In this document: piece by piece, positions 8,041 to 16,693 of the stretch
Position numbering within the stretch: the stretch's first letter is position 1
Layout of the letters: every line of letters starts with the position of its first letter
From: Brevibacterium sp. CS2
GTDB taxonomy: Bacteria > Actinomycetota > Actinomycetes > Actinomycetales > Brevibacteriaceae
Direction: 5' to 3'
DNA length: 64,000 bases
Assembly: GCF_005280295.1 (NCBI RefSeq)
Contig: NZ_CP040020.1
Location: 2,480,001-2,544,000, forward strand
Translations under genes and position numbers: made by a program
The notes under the pieces: generated by a model
Seen by the model: the letters and a program-made list of their open reading frames with translations, nothing else
Told to the model about the DNA's origin: nothing
The model's database searches: none

Positions 8041-8675
8041 CGCGCCGCCTGCCGCGCGGTGCCCCCGGAGACGACGACCCGGTGCTCGGCGCAGGCGTCG
8101 ACGAGCGCGCTGCTGTGGGTGACGAGCACGATGTCGGTGCCGCCCGCGGCGAGCAGCCGCACCAGGGTCCCCATGACGCGCAGCGCGGTGTCCTCGTCGA
8201 GCGCGGAGGTCGGCTCGTCGAGGAGCACGGTGTCGGGCGTGAGGAGCAGGAGCCGGGCGAGGGCGAGGCGCTGGCGCTCGCCGCCGGAGAGCACCCCGGC
8301 ATCGGCGTCGAGGTCCTGTGTCAGGCCGAGGGCGGCGAGCGCCTCGGCGGCGGCGTCCGGTGCGGGATCGGGACGCTCCTGCAGCCGATGGGCGCGGGCG
8401 AGGTTGTCGAGCACGGTGCCCGGCACGACGACCGGCGATTGGGAGAGCATCGGGACCCGCCGGCGCAGCTCGATCGCGGGGATCTCCCGGATGTCGGTGC
8501 CGCGGTGGCGGATCGTGCCGGATTCCGGCTCGCGCAGGTCGTCGAGGAGCCTCAGGAGCGTCGACTTGCCCGCGCCGGAGGGTCCGGTCACCGCGGTGAC
8601 CCCGGTCTCGATGCGCAGCGCGGGGATGTCGAGGACGCCGCGGAAGCGCACCTGTTCGAGCTCGAAGACCGGCAT
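8037..8675 (-). CDS. fetA: ABC transporter ATP-binding protein FetA
   Basis: The 212-residue ATPase has Walker A GPSGAGKST, signature LSGGERQRLALARLL, Walker B TVLLDEPTSALDE and a switch histidine in LVTHSSAL. It lacks extra domains and pairs with the FetB permease whose gene overlaps its stop. A TAGACT box at 8682-8687 lies six bases before the ATG, so the operon probably starts as a leaderless transcript. It is the first gene of the four-gene group ending with the M20 peptidase, and is divergent from the sulfolipid genes. Confidence 0.88.
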   Translation of the reverse strand: MPVFELEQVRFRGVLDIPALRIETGVTAVTGPSGAGKSTLLRLLDDLREPESGTIRHRGTDIREIPAIELRRRVPMLSQSPVVVPGTVLDNLARAHRLQERPDPAPDAAAEALAALGLTQDLDADAGVLSGGERQRLALARLLLLTPDTVLLDEPTSALDEDTALRVMGTLVRLLAAGGTDIVLVTHSSALVDACAEHRVVVSGGTARQAAR

Positions 8676-8828
8676 GCGGTCAGTCTACGGACCGCGCGGG
8701 ACCGGGGTGCCTGCGACCTCGGCGCCGGTGCAGGGGCTAGGGTGATCGGAGGATGCGGACATGCTCCGCACCCGCACACCCACGATCCCGCACCACTACG
8801 CAACCGGAACACGAACGAGGAGAACCGA

Positions 8829-10103
8829 GTGAAGACCATCGTCTTCGGCGGGGACGGCTTCTGCGGCTGGCCCACGGCACTGCACCTGTCGGCTCGCGGC
8901 CACGAGGTCGTCATCGTCGACAACCTGTCCCGGCGGGCCATCGACGCCGAGCTCGGGGCGGAGTCGCTCACCCCGATCAGCTCGATCGAGGAGCGGATCG
9001 CCGCGTGGCACGAGGTCAGCGGGAGGACCATCGAGTTCGTCGACCTCGATCTCGCGCAGGACCCCGGGGGCCTGCTCGCGCTCATCGCGCGCACCGCGCC
9101 GGATTCGATGGTCCACTTCGCCGAGCAGCGTGCCGCGCCGTATTCGATGAAGTCGGCCGGCCACAAGCGCTACACCGTGGACAACAACGTCAATGCCACC
9201 CACAATCTCCTCGCCGCGGTCGTCGAGTCCGGCCTCGACGTCCACCTCGTGCACCTCGGCACGATGGGCGTCTACGGGTACGGCACCGCGGGGATGAAGA
9301 TCCCGGAGGGCTATCTCGATGTCCAGGTCACCGCGACGGAGGACGCCGAGGGCAACCCGGTCGACCCGTACCCCATCGACCAGCAGATCCTCTACCCGAC
9401 GAACCCGGGCTCGATCTACCACATGACGAAGGTGCTCGACCAGCACCTCTTCGCCTTCTACGCGAAGAACGACCGGCTGCGCATCACCGACCTCCACCAG
9501 GGCATCATCTGGGGCACGAACACCGCGGAGACCAAGCAGGACGAGCGCCTCGTCAACCGCTTCGACTACGACGGCGACTACGGCACCGTGCTCAACCGCT
9601 TCCTCATGCAGGCGGCCGTCGGCTACCCGCTCACCGTCCACGGCACCGGCGGCCAGACGCGTGCCTTCATCCACATCCAGGACATGGTGCGCTGCGTGGA
9701 GATCGCGCTCGCCAACCCGCCGGAGGCCGGCGACCGGGTGAAGATCTTCAACCAGATGACCGAGACCCACCGGGTGCGCGACCTCGCGGCCCTCATCTGC
9801 GAGATCACCGGGGCCACGATGGAGCTCGTGCCGAACCCGCGGCAGGAGTCGCCGGAGAACGAGCTCCACGTCGTCAACGCCACCTTCCTCGACCTCGGCC
9901 TGCAGCCGACGACCCTGTCCGAGGGTCTGCTCCTCGAGGTCGAAGAGACGGCGAAGCGCTACCGGGACCGGGCGGACCTGTCGCGGATCCCGGCCCGCTC
10001 CCTGTGGAACCGGACCACCCACGAGGGCGTCCCGCCCTCGCTCGCCGGGACCGAGGAGGGGGCCGCCGGTCCCGCCGCCGTGCCGACCGCCGCCGGGCGC
10101 TGA
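8829..10103 (+). CDS. sqdB: UDP-sulfoquinovose synthase (SqdB/SQD1-like)
   Basis: This SDR-family enzyme makes UDP-sulfoquinovose from UDP-glucose and sulfite, the head-group donor of the sulfolipid SQDG. The 424-residue length is close to that of SQD1. Sequence support: nucleotide-binding GGDGFCGWPTALHL at residues 7-20, HLGTMGVYGYG (catalytic Thr strand), and the YxxxK pair in SIYHMTKVLDQH, plus LHQGIIWGTNTAET. The long ESLTPISSIEERIAAW insertion after the first strands is typical of the SQD1 branch. The GTG at 8829 follows CGAGGAGAACCGA. The next gene, seven bases downstream, encodes an SqdX-like transferase, which supports the assignment. Confidence 0.88.
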   Translation: MKTIVFGGDGFCGWPTALHLSARGHEVVIVDNLSRRAIDAELGAESLTPISSIEERIAAWHEVSGRTIEFVDLDLAQDPGGLLALIARTAPDSMVHFAEQRAAPYSMKSAGHKRYTVDNNVNATHNLLAAVVESGLDVHLVHLGTMGVYGYGTAGMKIPEGYLDVQVTATEDAEGNPVDPYPIDQQILYPTNPGSIYHMTKVLDQHLFAFYAKNDRLRITDLHQGIIWGTNTAETKQDERLVNRFDYDGDYGTVLNRFLMQAAVGYPLTVHGTGGQTRAFIHIQDMVRCVEIALANPPEAGDRVKIFNQMTETHRVRDLAALICEITGATMELVPNPRQESPENELHVVNATFLDLGLQPTTLSEGLLLEVEETAKRYRDRADLSRIPARSLWNRTTHEGVPPSLAGTEEGAAGPAAVPTAAGR

Positions 10104-10110
10104 GACCCCG

Positions 10111-11298
10111 GTGCGGATCGCGCTCTTCACCGAGGTCTTCCTCCCCAAGATCGACGGTGTGGTCACCCGCCTCATGGGCACCCTGGACCATCTCGCCGAG
10201 CTCGGGCACGAGGTCGTCGTGTTCGCTCCCGGGAACCCGCCGGCCCGCTATGCCGGGTTCCGGGTGGTCCCGGTGGCATCCGTCGCCTTCAAGCCGTGGT
10301 ACACGGAGCTCCGGGTCGGCCTGCCGACGGCGAGCATCGCCCGCACCATGGAGCGGTTCCATCCGCACGTCGTCCACGCGGTGAATCCGGTGTGGCTCGC
10401 CGCCTACGGCACGATGTCCTCGAAGCGCCGCGACCTGCCGATGCTCGCGTCGTTCCACACCGACGTGCCGGAGTACACCCAGCGCCTCGGGCTCGAGTGG
10501 ATCACCGACACGACGACGCGGTGGATCCGCTGGATCCACAACCTCGCCGAGGTCAACCTCTGCACCTCCCAGCAGATGGTCGAACAGGCCGGGGCGGCGG
10601 GCATCCGCAACATCGACCTGTGGCCGCGGGCCGTGGACACCATCGGCTACACGCCGGCCAATGCCTCACCCGACATGCGTGCGCGGCTCACCGACGGACA
10701 TCCCGAGGACCGGCTCCTCATCTACGTCGGGCGGCTGTCGAAGGAGAAGGACCTCGGGGTGCTGCGCGCGGTCATGGCCCGGCTCCCGGAGGACACGCGG
10801 CTCGCCCTCGTCGGCTCGGGCCCGCACGCAGCGGAGCTCCAGCGCGCGTTCGCCGGCACGCGAACGGTGTTCACCGGCTACATGAGCGGCAAGGAGCTCG
10901 CCGCGGCGTACGCCTCGGCCGACGTCTTCGTGTTCCCGTCGACGACGGAGACGCTCGGACTCGTGGCACTCGAGTCGCTCGCCTCCGGGGTGCCGGTCGT
11001 CGGGGCGCGCGCCGGCGGCATCCCCTTCGCCGTGCAGGACGGCGTCGACGGGCTGCTGTTCGAGCCGAACGATGCCCCGGACATGGCCCGGCAGATCTCG
11101 CGCCTGCTCGAGGACGAGGAGCTGCGCGAGCGCCTCGGCGCGCAGGGCCGGGCGAGCACCGAGCAGTACAGCTGGCGGGCGGCGACGGAGCGACTGGTCG
11201 AGTTCTACGAGCTCGCGATCGATCGCCACTGGACGAACCACGTGGAGCCCGCGTGGCGGATCAAGCTCCTCGGCCGCCCGATGCCCCGCGCCCGCTGA
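10111..11298 (+). CDS. GT4 glycosyltransferase, probable sulfoquinovosyltransferase (SqdX-like)
   Basis: The 395-residue GT-B enzyme starts MRIALFTEVFLPKIDGVVTR (GTG start). Visible features are the N-terminal loop DGVVTRL, the HTDVPEYTQRLGL segment, LIYVGRLSKEKDLGVL opening the nucleotide domain, and the EX7E motif in STTETLGLVALESLASG. SqdX transfers sulfoquinovose from UDP to diacylglycerol at the membrane. Close relatives in actinobacteria are the mannosyltransferases MgtA and PimB, so the sulfolipid role rests mainly on the adjacent sqdB gene. If correct, the two genes together would make SQDG. Confidence 0.72.
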   Translation: MRIALFTEVFLPKIDGVVTRLMGTLDHLAELGHEVVVFAPGNPPARYAGFRVVPVASVAFKPWYTELRVGLPTASIARTMERFHPHVVHAVNPVWLAAYGTMSSKRRDLPMLASFHTDVPEYTQRLGLEWITDTTTRWIRWIHNLAEVNLCTSQQMVEQAGAAGIRNIDLWPRAVDTIGYTPANASPDMRARLTDGHPEDRLLIYVGRLSKEKDLGVLRAVMARLPEDTRLALVGSGPHAAELQRAFAGTRTVFTGYMSGKELAAAYASADVFVFPSTTETLGLVALESLASGVPVVGARAGGIPFAVQDGVDGLLFEPNDAPDMARQISRLLEDEELRERLGAQGRASTEQYSWRAATERLVEFYELAIDRHWTNHVEPAWRIKLLGRPMPRAR

Positions 11299-11341
11299 GT
11301 CGGACGCTCACCGAGCCCGGTTCTCCTCAGGCCGGCGCTCC

Positions 11342-12007
11342 TCAGGCAGGATCGACGGCGTCCCGCGCCGCCTGCCAGCCGCCGAAGTGCGCACGCAGGC
11401 CGGCGCCCGACGGCCGCGGGGCGCCCGTGGTGCTCTCCGCGCGCGCCCAGTCCTGATACGCGACGAAGCTCGTCGGGGTGCCCGCGCGCTCGGCGGCGGT
11501 GAGGAAGTCGCGCACCGCGGCCCGGTAGTCCTCCTCGGAGTACCGGGAGGCGCCGCGGGCGCGGCCGCGGCCGGACACCGGGAGGCCCACCGCCCGGAGA
11601 GCGGAGTTCCAGTACCCCTCCCCCAGCGTCCGGCGCACGGTCTGGCTCGTCGGGGGCCAGATCCGGTGACCGGGCAGGCCGGCGGAGTGCTCACCGGCGA
11701 TCACGGTCTGCCGCGTCCGGTCGTACGCCTCGGCGGAGAACTCCGCGGCGGTCCCGGCGGCGAGCACCCGCAGGGCTGCCCGGATGCCGGCGCGGCAGCG
11801 GGCGATGCGGGACGCCGAGGCGCCCTGCTCGCTGAGGATCGCCGCGGCGGCCTCGCCGAGGTCGGAGTCCTCCTCGGGCTCGGACGACCCGGGCACCGCG
11901 GCGGTGGCGAGGCCGTGCGCCTCGGCATAGAGCCACAGCATCCCGGCCCGCAGGGCTGCGGCGGAGTAGCGCTCCCGGTCCGGTGCGGCGCGGTCATCTG
12001 ATGTCAA
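11342..12007 (-). CDS. hypothetical protein with homing-endonuclease-associated (HNH-repeat-like) modules
   Basis: I do not recognise a characterised homologue of this 221-residue protein. The C-terminal 100 residues contain units resembling the homing-endonuclease-associated helical repeat: WNSALRAVGLPV, then RYSEEDYRAAVRDFL, a YQDWAR segment and PSGAGLRAHFGGWQAARDAV. Such repeats are thought to bind DNA. No nuclease motif is seen. The only in-frame start near the 5' end is a TTG at 12005-12007, preceded by AAGGGG; the start is uncertain. A transcription-related DNA-binding role is inference. Confidence 0.6.
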   Translation of the reverse strand: MTSDDRAAPDRERYSAAALRAGMLWLYAEAHGLATAAVPGSSEPEEDSDLGEAAAAILSEQGASASRIARCRAGIRAALRVLAAGTAAEFSAEAYDRTRQTVIAGEHSAGLPGHRIWPPTSQTVRRTLGEGYWNSALRAVGLPVSGRGRARGASRYSEEDYRAAVRDFLTAAERAGTPTSFVAYQDWARAESTTGAPRPSGAGLRAHFGGWQAARDAVDPA

Positions 12008-12061
12008 CGGCCCTGGTCCCCTTCGCAGACGGCGGTGTCATGACGGATCGAGCCTATCGTC

Positions 12062-12793
12062 TCAGGCGCGCACGGCGATCCACAGCAGCCAGCCGCCGCC
12101 GGCGAGGCATGCGACGATCGGCAGCAGCGGGGTGATCGGCCACCGGCGCGGCGCGCGCGAGGCCAGCCGGCGCTGGATCCGGGCCATGCGCTGCGGAGCG
12201 GTGCGCGCGAGCACGGACGGCAGCCACGCAGGTGTGGAGATGACTGCGATGACGAACAGCAGGACGGGAGCCTTCCACCACACCCCGAAGGGCGCTCCGC
12301 CGATGTCCTGGGTGACGGCGATGTAGAGGGGCAGCGAGGTGTAGTTCGTCGCCATCGTCGCCGCTCCCCACACGAGGGTGCCCCGGGAGCGGGCGCTGCC
12401 GACGGCCTCGACGGCCTCGGTCGCCGGCGACTTCGCCGCGGTGGACCCGGTGCGCTCCGCGCGACGGCGGCCCCCGGTGGAGGCCCAGTAGCGCTTGACG
12501 AGGACGGACCCGTAGACGAGCAGGGCGACGCCGACGAGGCCCTGGAACACACCGGAGAGGACCTCGCGCTCGATGACGGCGGTGAGGCTCGCGCCGAGGA
12601 TGCCGGCGCTGACGATCCCGATCGCCAGGAGCACGGCGGCGTTGCCGAGCACATAGCGGGAGGCGGCACGCCGGTCCATCGTCGTGACGATGGTCGTCGC
12701 GTTGATGAACACGACGGGGCTCACCGCGGCGAGCAGGGTGAGCGGTCCGATCTCGAGGAGCAGGGAGAGCAGCGCACGGGTGGTCTCCTCCAT
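12062..12793 (-). CDS. GAP/SfLAP-like multi-pass membrane protein
   Basis: The 243-residue protein has about six hydrophobic segments: GPLTLLAAVSPVVFINATTI, YVLGNAAVLLAIGIVSAGIL, a third near FQGLVGVALLVYGSVLV, and a C-terminal TM tail. A polar, Arg-rich loop (about residues 105-135) separates the halves. The pattern, with a Pro in the first helix and an R-x2-A-x3-VLGN motif, resembles the actinobacterial GAP family (SfLAP, peptidoglycolipid-addressing protein) and more distantly LysE exporters. Function is unassigned. Start chosen at the ATG giving MEETTRALLS, preceded by GGAAGGGGG. Confidence 0.55.
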   Translation of the reverse strand: MEETTRALLSLLLEIGPLTLLAAVSPVVFINATTIVTTMDRRAASRYVLGNAAVLLAIGIVSAGILGASLTAVIEREVLSGVFQGLVGVALLVYGSVLVKRYWASTGGRRRAERTGSTAAKSPATEAVEAVGSARSRGTLVWGAATMATNYTSLPLYIAVTQDIGGAPFGVWWKAPVLLFVIAVISTPAWLPSVLARTAPQRMARIQRRLASRAPRRWPITPLLPIVACLAGGGWLLWIAVRA

Positions 12794-12849
12794 GCGTCCG
12801 CCCCCTTCCGGTATCCCGATTGTAGGGCCGGAGCCGAACGGGGAAAGCA

Positions 12850-12877
12850 ACAGGCCCCGGATCTCTCCGGGGCCTGT
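12850..12877 (-). terminator. intrinsic terminator after tRNA-Leu
   Basis: A perfect 11-bp stem (ACAGGCCCCGG / CCGGGGCCTGT, loop ATCTCT) lies just downstream of the tRNA on the minus strand and is followed there by TTGCTTTCCC. It should end the tRNA transcript and may also stop transcripts from the plus side. Confidence 0.8.
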
Positions 12878-12884
12878 GTTCCTG

Positions 12885-12972
12885 TGCGCGAGGGGGGACT
12901 TGAACCCCCACGCCCGATAAGTTGGGCACTAGCACCTCAAGCTAGCGCGTCTACCAATTCCGCCACCCGCGC
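12885..12972 (-). tRNA. tRNA-Leu (anticodon GAG)
   Basis: The minus strand folds as a class II tRNA. The acceptor stem is GCGCGGG paired with CTCGCGC (one G-U), discriminator A. The D-arm begins GGCGGAATTGGTAGACGCG, the anticodon stem-loop is CTAGC-TTGAGGT-GCTAG with anticodon GAG, a long variable arm follows (CCCAAC...), and the T-arm is GGGGGTTCAAGTCCCCC. The CCA end is not encoded. It reads CUC/CUU leucine codons, CUC being very common in this genome. Confidence 0.97.
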
Positions 12973-12986
12973 AGGCAACAGATAGA

Positions 12987-13015
12987 ACTTTACACACATT
13001 TTCGGGCGAGGCCAA
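12987..13015 (-). promoter_or_regulatory. putative tRNA-Leu promoter
   Basis: On the minus strand a TTGGCC box (13010-13015) and a TAAAGT box (12987-12992) are separated by 17 bp, ending 14 bp before the tRNA 5' end. The stretch is clearly AT-richer than its surroundings. Confidence 0.55.
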
Positions 13016-13016
13016 A

Positions 13017-13059
13017 CCGGAACGGCCGAATGTGTTGCATGTCATATCGGCCGTTCCGG
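13017..13059 (-). terminator. intrinsic terminator of the thiolase-fabG-maoC operon
   Basis: A perfect 13-bp stem (CCGGAACGGCCGA at 13017-13029 with TCGGCCGTTCCGG at 13047-13059) and a 17-nt loop lies about 30 bp after the maoC stop. On the minus strand it is followed by TTTGG and further on AAAA, so the U-tract is weak, but the stem is very strong. Confidence 0.7.
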
Positions 13060-13090
13060 TCGGGCACCCGCGGGAGGCCCCTGCAGTGCC

Positions 13091-13978
13091 TCAGCGCAGG
13101 GGTGCGACCGCTGCGAGCAGGTGCGGCTTGCCGGACTTCGGGTTCCACACCGCATAGTCCACACTGCCGTCGGCCTCCCGCCGGGTGACCCGGAAGGCCG
13201 CCCGAGCGGGCAGCACGATCGGCTTCGCGAACTCGAACTCCCAGCGGAAGGCGTCGAGCCGGACGTCGGCGGCGGCGAAGCCGCGGGCAGCGGTGTACAT
13301 CCCGTGCGCGATCGAGCGCGGGAACCCGAACGCCTTGGCCGCCAGCGGGTTCATGTGGATCGGGTTGTAGTCCCCGGACACCCGGGCGTACTGCGGCCCG
13401 ATCGCCGGTGCGAGCCGCCACTCGGCGGTCGGCACGGGCGCGGTGAAATCCTTCCGCTCCCGCTCGGCGGCCGGTGCGGCGCCGGGGGGGGCGGCACCCT
13501 TCGCCAGGCACACCCAGGTCTCGTCGAACACCGGCTCGCCGGCGACGGATCCACGCACGCGGAAACCGATCTCGGTGCCGCGGTCATGGGCCCGCGGCTC
13601 CTCGACGCCGACGGTCAGGGTGAGCTCCTCCCCCACCTCCACCGGGCGGAGCTGCGTGTACGCGGTGCGGATGTGCACCATGCCCATGGCGGGCACGGGG
13701 AACCGCGGATCGGTCATCAGCCGCATGCTCAGCGGGAAGCCGAGGACGTGGAGGTAGGCCGGTGGGACGCGGTTGCCGACCGGCGCCCCGACGACGCGGC
13801 TGAACCGGGCGACCTCGGCGGGGTCGATGACCACGGTGCTGCTGAGCTCCCCGCCGGGCACCTGGGCGGAGCGGCGCCGGCCGGGCAGCATGCCCAGCAG
13901 CGCCCGCCCGTAGATCGGCAGCATCGAGGACTGGTGCTCGCCGGAGCTCTCGTGCGTCGTGCGCTCGGATCCCGTCAT
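13091..13978 (-). CDS. MaoC-like dehydratase / (R)-specific enoyl hydratase family protein
   Basis: The 295-residue protein holds two hot-dog folds. The first (residues 35-165) has GNRVPPAYLHVLGFP; the second (residues 185-285) carries the hydratase-2 signature RVSGDYNPIHMNPLAAKAFG followed by IAHGMYTAARGF, with the catalytic Asp/His of D-x-N-P-I-H. It would hydrate enoyl-acyl thioesters in fatty-acid metabolism. The ATG at 13978 is one base after the fabG stop, so it is the third gene of the thiolase-fabG-maoC operon. The reductase-dehydratase pairing suggests a (3R)-hydroxyacyl route. Confidence 0.88.
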   Translation of the reverse strand: MTGSERTTHESSGEHQSSMLPIYGRALLGMLPGRRRSAQVPGGELSSTVVIDPAEVARFSRVVGAPVGNRVPPAYLHVLGFPLSMRLMTDPRFPVPAMGMVHIRTAYTQLRPVEVGEELTLTVGVEEPRAHDRGTEIGFRVRGSVAGEPVFDETWVCLAKGAAPPGAAPAAERERKDFTAPVPTAEWRLAPAIGPQYARVSGDYNPIHMNPLAAKAFGFPRSIAHGMYTAARGFAAADVRLDAFRWEFEFAKPIVLPARAAFRVTRREADGSVDYAVWNPKSGKPHLLAAVAPLR

Positions 13979-13979
13979 G

Positions 13980-15368
13980 TCACGCTCCCACCATGTTCTG
14001 GCCGCACACGCGGAGCACGCGGCCGTTGATGCCACCGGCGGCGTCCGAGGCGAGGTACGCGATCGCCTCGGCGACGTCCTGCGGCGTCCCGCCCTGCTGC
14101 AGGCTGGAGACGCGGCGTGCGAGCTCGCGGGTGAGGACGGGCATCTTCGCGGTCATCTCGGTCTCGATGAAGCCCGGGGCGACGGCGTTGATCGTGCCGC
14201 CGAGCGCGGCGAACTCCGCGGCCGCGCCGGCGGCCAAACCGATCACACCGGCCTTCGAGGCGGCGTAGTTCGTCTGCCCCCGGTTGCCGGCGATGCCCGA
14301 GGTCGAGGCGAGGGACACGACGTGCGGGTGCTCGCCCCAGGCGCCGAGCTCGGTGAGGCCTGAGTTGATCCGGAGCTGGGATGCGATGTTCACCGCGATC
14401 ACCGAGTCCCACCGCGCTCCGTCCATGTTCGCCAGCAGCTTGTCGCGGGTGATCCCGGCGTTGTGGACGAGGATGTCGATCGGTCCGCGGACCTGTGCGG
14501 CGATCGTCGCCGCGGCGTCCGGGGCGGTGATGTCGAGCTGGAGGGCCACCCCTCCGATCCCGTTCATCGTCCGGGCGAGCGAATCGCCGGCGGCCGGCAC
14601 GTCCACGCCGATGACGCGGGCGCCGTCACGGGCCAGGGTCCCGGCGATCGAGGCGCCGATCCCCCGGGCCGCCCCGGTGACCACTGCGGTGCGGCCGGCG
14701 AGCGGAGCGGCTCCCTCGGCCCCCGAGGTGCGGGTCGCGGCGAACTCCCGCGCGGTCACCGCGGTGCCGCGCGCGGAGTCGACGGTGAGGAACTGGCCGG
14801 ACACGTAGGCCGACTTCGCGGACAGGAGGAACCACAGGGCCGACACGGCCGAGGGCGCCAGCACGTCGACGCCGTCGAGGACGATCCCGTTCGCCGTCGC
14901 CCCGGCGCGCATCTCGTGGGCCAGTGAGCGCGTGATCCCGGTGACGGCATTGCGTGCGGCGTTCGCCGCAGCCGTCGTGCCGGCGGCCTCCTCGGGAGTG
15001 AGCCCGGCGGCCTCGGCGATGGTGACGATGCGCCCGCACCGGGCGAGCTGCTTGATGCCGGCGCCGATCGCCAGGGCGGTCGGACCGAGCTCGGACGGGT
15101 CGTCGATCCCGGTGAACACCCCGATGATCGCGGAGTACCGCTGACCGGGGGTGGCGGTGCGGACGACCTCGAAGTCGGCGCCGAGGAGGAGCTCGGCGAT
15201 CGGGTCGGCCGAGGCGGCCGGCCCGACGACGAGGATCGGCTCCGTCAGGTACCCGTGGCGGGGGTCCGCGGGGTCGAAGCGGCGGAGCTCGACCGGTGCC
15301 GGCAGGCCGAGGCTCTTGACGATGCCCTTGAGTGGCCCGTTGACGACGGAGATGTAGCGGTCGCTCAT
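13980..15368 (-). CDS. 3-oxoacyl-ACP/CoA reductase, high-molecular-weight FabG type
   Basis: This 462-residue protein has two Rossmann-like domains, as in mycobacterial FabG4. The N-terminal half (1-205) keeps the fold but lacks a clear cofactor loop and is likely structural. The C-terminal half (from about 215) is a standard SDR: TAVVTGAARGIGASIAG, HNAGITRD, SLASTSGIAGNRGQTNYAASKAG (Ser, YxxxK) and APGFIETEMTAKMP. It reduces 3-oxoacyl thioesters with NAD(P)H. Its ATG overlaps the thiolase stop by four bases, and maoC follows after one base. The operon may run fatty-acid oxidation or elongation. Confidence 0.9.
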   Translation of the reverse strand: MSDRYISVVNGPLKGIVKSLGLPAPVELRRFDPADPRHGYLTEPILVVGPAASADPIAELLLGADFEVVRTATPGQRYSAIIGVFTGIDDPSELGPTALAIGAGIKQLARCGRIVTIAEAAGLTPEEAAGTTAAANAARNAVTGITRSLAHEMRAGATANGIVLDGVDVLAPSAVSALWFLLSAKSAYVSGQFLTVDSARGTAVTAREFAATRTSGAEGAAPLAGRTAVVTGAARGIGASIAGTLARDGARVIGVDVPAAGDSLARTMNGIGGVALQLDITAPDAAATIAAQVRGPIDILVHNAGITRDKLLANMDGARWDSVIAVNIASQLRINSGLTELGAWGEHPHVVSLASTSGIAGNRGQTNYAASKAGVIGLAAGAAAEFAALGGTINAVAPGFIETEMTAKMPVLTRELARRVSSLQQGGTPQDVAEAIAYLASDAAGGINGRVLRVCGQNMVGA

Positions 15369-16654
15369 GCTCGCGCTCCTTCCACGATCGCGGTGAGGCC
15401 CTGGCCGCCGGCGGCGCAGATCGACACGAGGGCGCGGCGCTTCCCGGTCTCCGCGAGGTGCTTCGACACGCTCGCGATGATCCGTCCGCCGGTCGCGGCG
15501 AAGGGGTGGCCGGCGGCGAGCGAGGAGCCGAGCGGGTTGAGCCGCTCGCGGTCGATGGGGCCGAGCGCGGCGGGCAGGCCGAGCACGTCCCGGCAGTACT
15601 CCTCGCTCTCCCAGGCAGCGAGGTGGCACAGCACGGTGGCGGCGAAGGCCTCGTGGATCTCGAACACGTCGAAGTCGGCGAAGGTCAGGCCGTTGCGGGC
15701 GAGCAGGCGCGGGACCGCGTGGGCCGGGGCCATGAGGAGCCCCTCCGCGCCGTCGACGAAGTCCACTGCGGCAGCCTCGGCGTCGACGATGTAGGCCAGC
15801 GGCGTCAGCCCCTGCTCGGCCGCCCATTCCTCGCTGCCGAGGAGCACGGTCGAGGCGCCGTCGGTGAGCGGGGTGGAGTTCCCGGCGGTCATCGTCGGCT
15901 CGACCGGCAGGGAGTTGCCGAACACCGTCTTCAGACCGGCGAGCTTCTCCACGGTGGAGTCCGGGCGCAGGTTCGTGTCGCGGGTGACCCCGAGGAACGG
16001 GGTGACGAGGTCGTCGAAGAAGCCGCGGTCCCAGGCGGCGGCGAGCTTGGCGTGGGAAGCGGCGGCGAGCTCGTCCTGGGCCTGCCGGGTGATGCCCCAG
16101 TCGGCGGTCGAGAGCGCCTGGTGCTCGCCCATCGACTTGCCCGTGCGGGCCTCTCCGGTGGTCGGGGCCTGGGGTGCGAGGTCGGCCGGGCGCAGCCGGG
16201 AGAGCGTCTTGAGCCGCTGCGGCACGGACTTCGCGCGGGACAGCTCGAGGAGGATGCTGCGGAGCTCCTCGCTCACCACGATCGGGGCGTCGGAGGCGGA
16301 GTCGACGCCGCCGGCGATCCCGGAGTCGATCTGGCCGAGCTTGATCTTGCCGGCGATCGACACGACCGCCTCGAGCCCGGTGGCGCAGGCCTGCCCGAGG
16401 TCGAACGCAGGGGTCTCGGGGCTCAGCGCGGAACCGAGCACCGCCTCGCGCGTGAGGTTGATGTCCTTCGAGTGCTTGAGGACCGCGCCGCCGGCGACCT
16501 CGCCGAGGCGCTGTCCGGCCAGCCCGTGGCGGGCCACGAGGCCGTCGAGGGCGCTCGTGAGCATGTCCTGGTTCGAGGCGTGCGCGTACTCCTTGTTCGA
16601 GCGGGCGAACGGGATGCGGTTGCCGCCGAGCACGGCGGCCTTGCGATGCGTCAT
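15365..16654 (-). CDS. acetyl-CoA C-acetyltransferase (thiolase, FadI-like)
   Basis: The 429-residue thiolase condenses or cleaves acyl-CoA. The nucleophilic Cys is in DLGQACATGLEAV (about residue 91); the distal catalytic residues are in FEIHEAFAATVL (His), SSLAAGHPFAATGGR (His) and VSICAAGGQGL (Cys). Length and the internal SMGEHQALSTADWGITRQAQ segment fit the FadI/FadA5-like group used with multifunctional beta-oxidation proteins. Start ATG is preceded by CAGGAGGAACCC. It leads the operon and is divergent from a TetR gene over a palindrome at 16694-16712 that overlaps its likely -10 (TACTGT at 16695-16700, minus strand). Confidence 0.92.
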   Translation of the reverse strand: MTHRKAAVLGGNRIPFARSNKEYAHASNQDMLTSALDGLVARHGLAGQRLGEVAGGAVLKHSKDINLTREAVLGSALSPETPAFDLGQACATGLEAVVSIAGKIKLGQIDSGIAGGVDSASDAPIVVSEELRSILLELSRAKSVPQRLKTLSRLRPADLAPQAPTTGEARTGKSMGEHQALSTADWGITRQAQDELAAASHAKLAAAWDRGFFDDLVTPFLGVTRDTNLRPDSTVEKLAGLKTVFGNSLPVEPTMTAGNSTPLTDGASTVLLGSEEWAAEQGLTPLAYIVDAEAAAVDFVDGAEGLLMAPAHAVPRLLARNGLTFADFDVFEIHEAFAATVLCHLAAWESEEYCRDVLGLPAALGPIDRERLNPLGSSLAAGHPFAATGGRIIASVSKHLAETGKRRALVSICAAGGQGLTAIVEGARA

Positions 16655-16693
16655 GGGTTCCTCCTGGGAACATGGGGACGTTTAACCGTTACC

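Noticed and set aside
12062..12793. SfLAP-like membrane protein as part of the sulfolipid pathway with sqdB
   Set aside because: The name sulfolipid-addressing protein refers to mycobacterial sulfolipid-1, an unrelated trehalose lipid. The gene is on the other strand and 0.8 kb away, so the proximity is not evidence.
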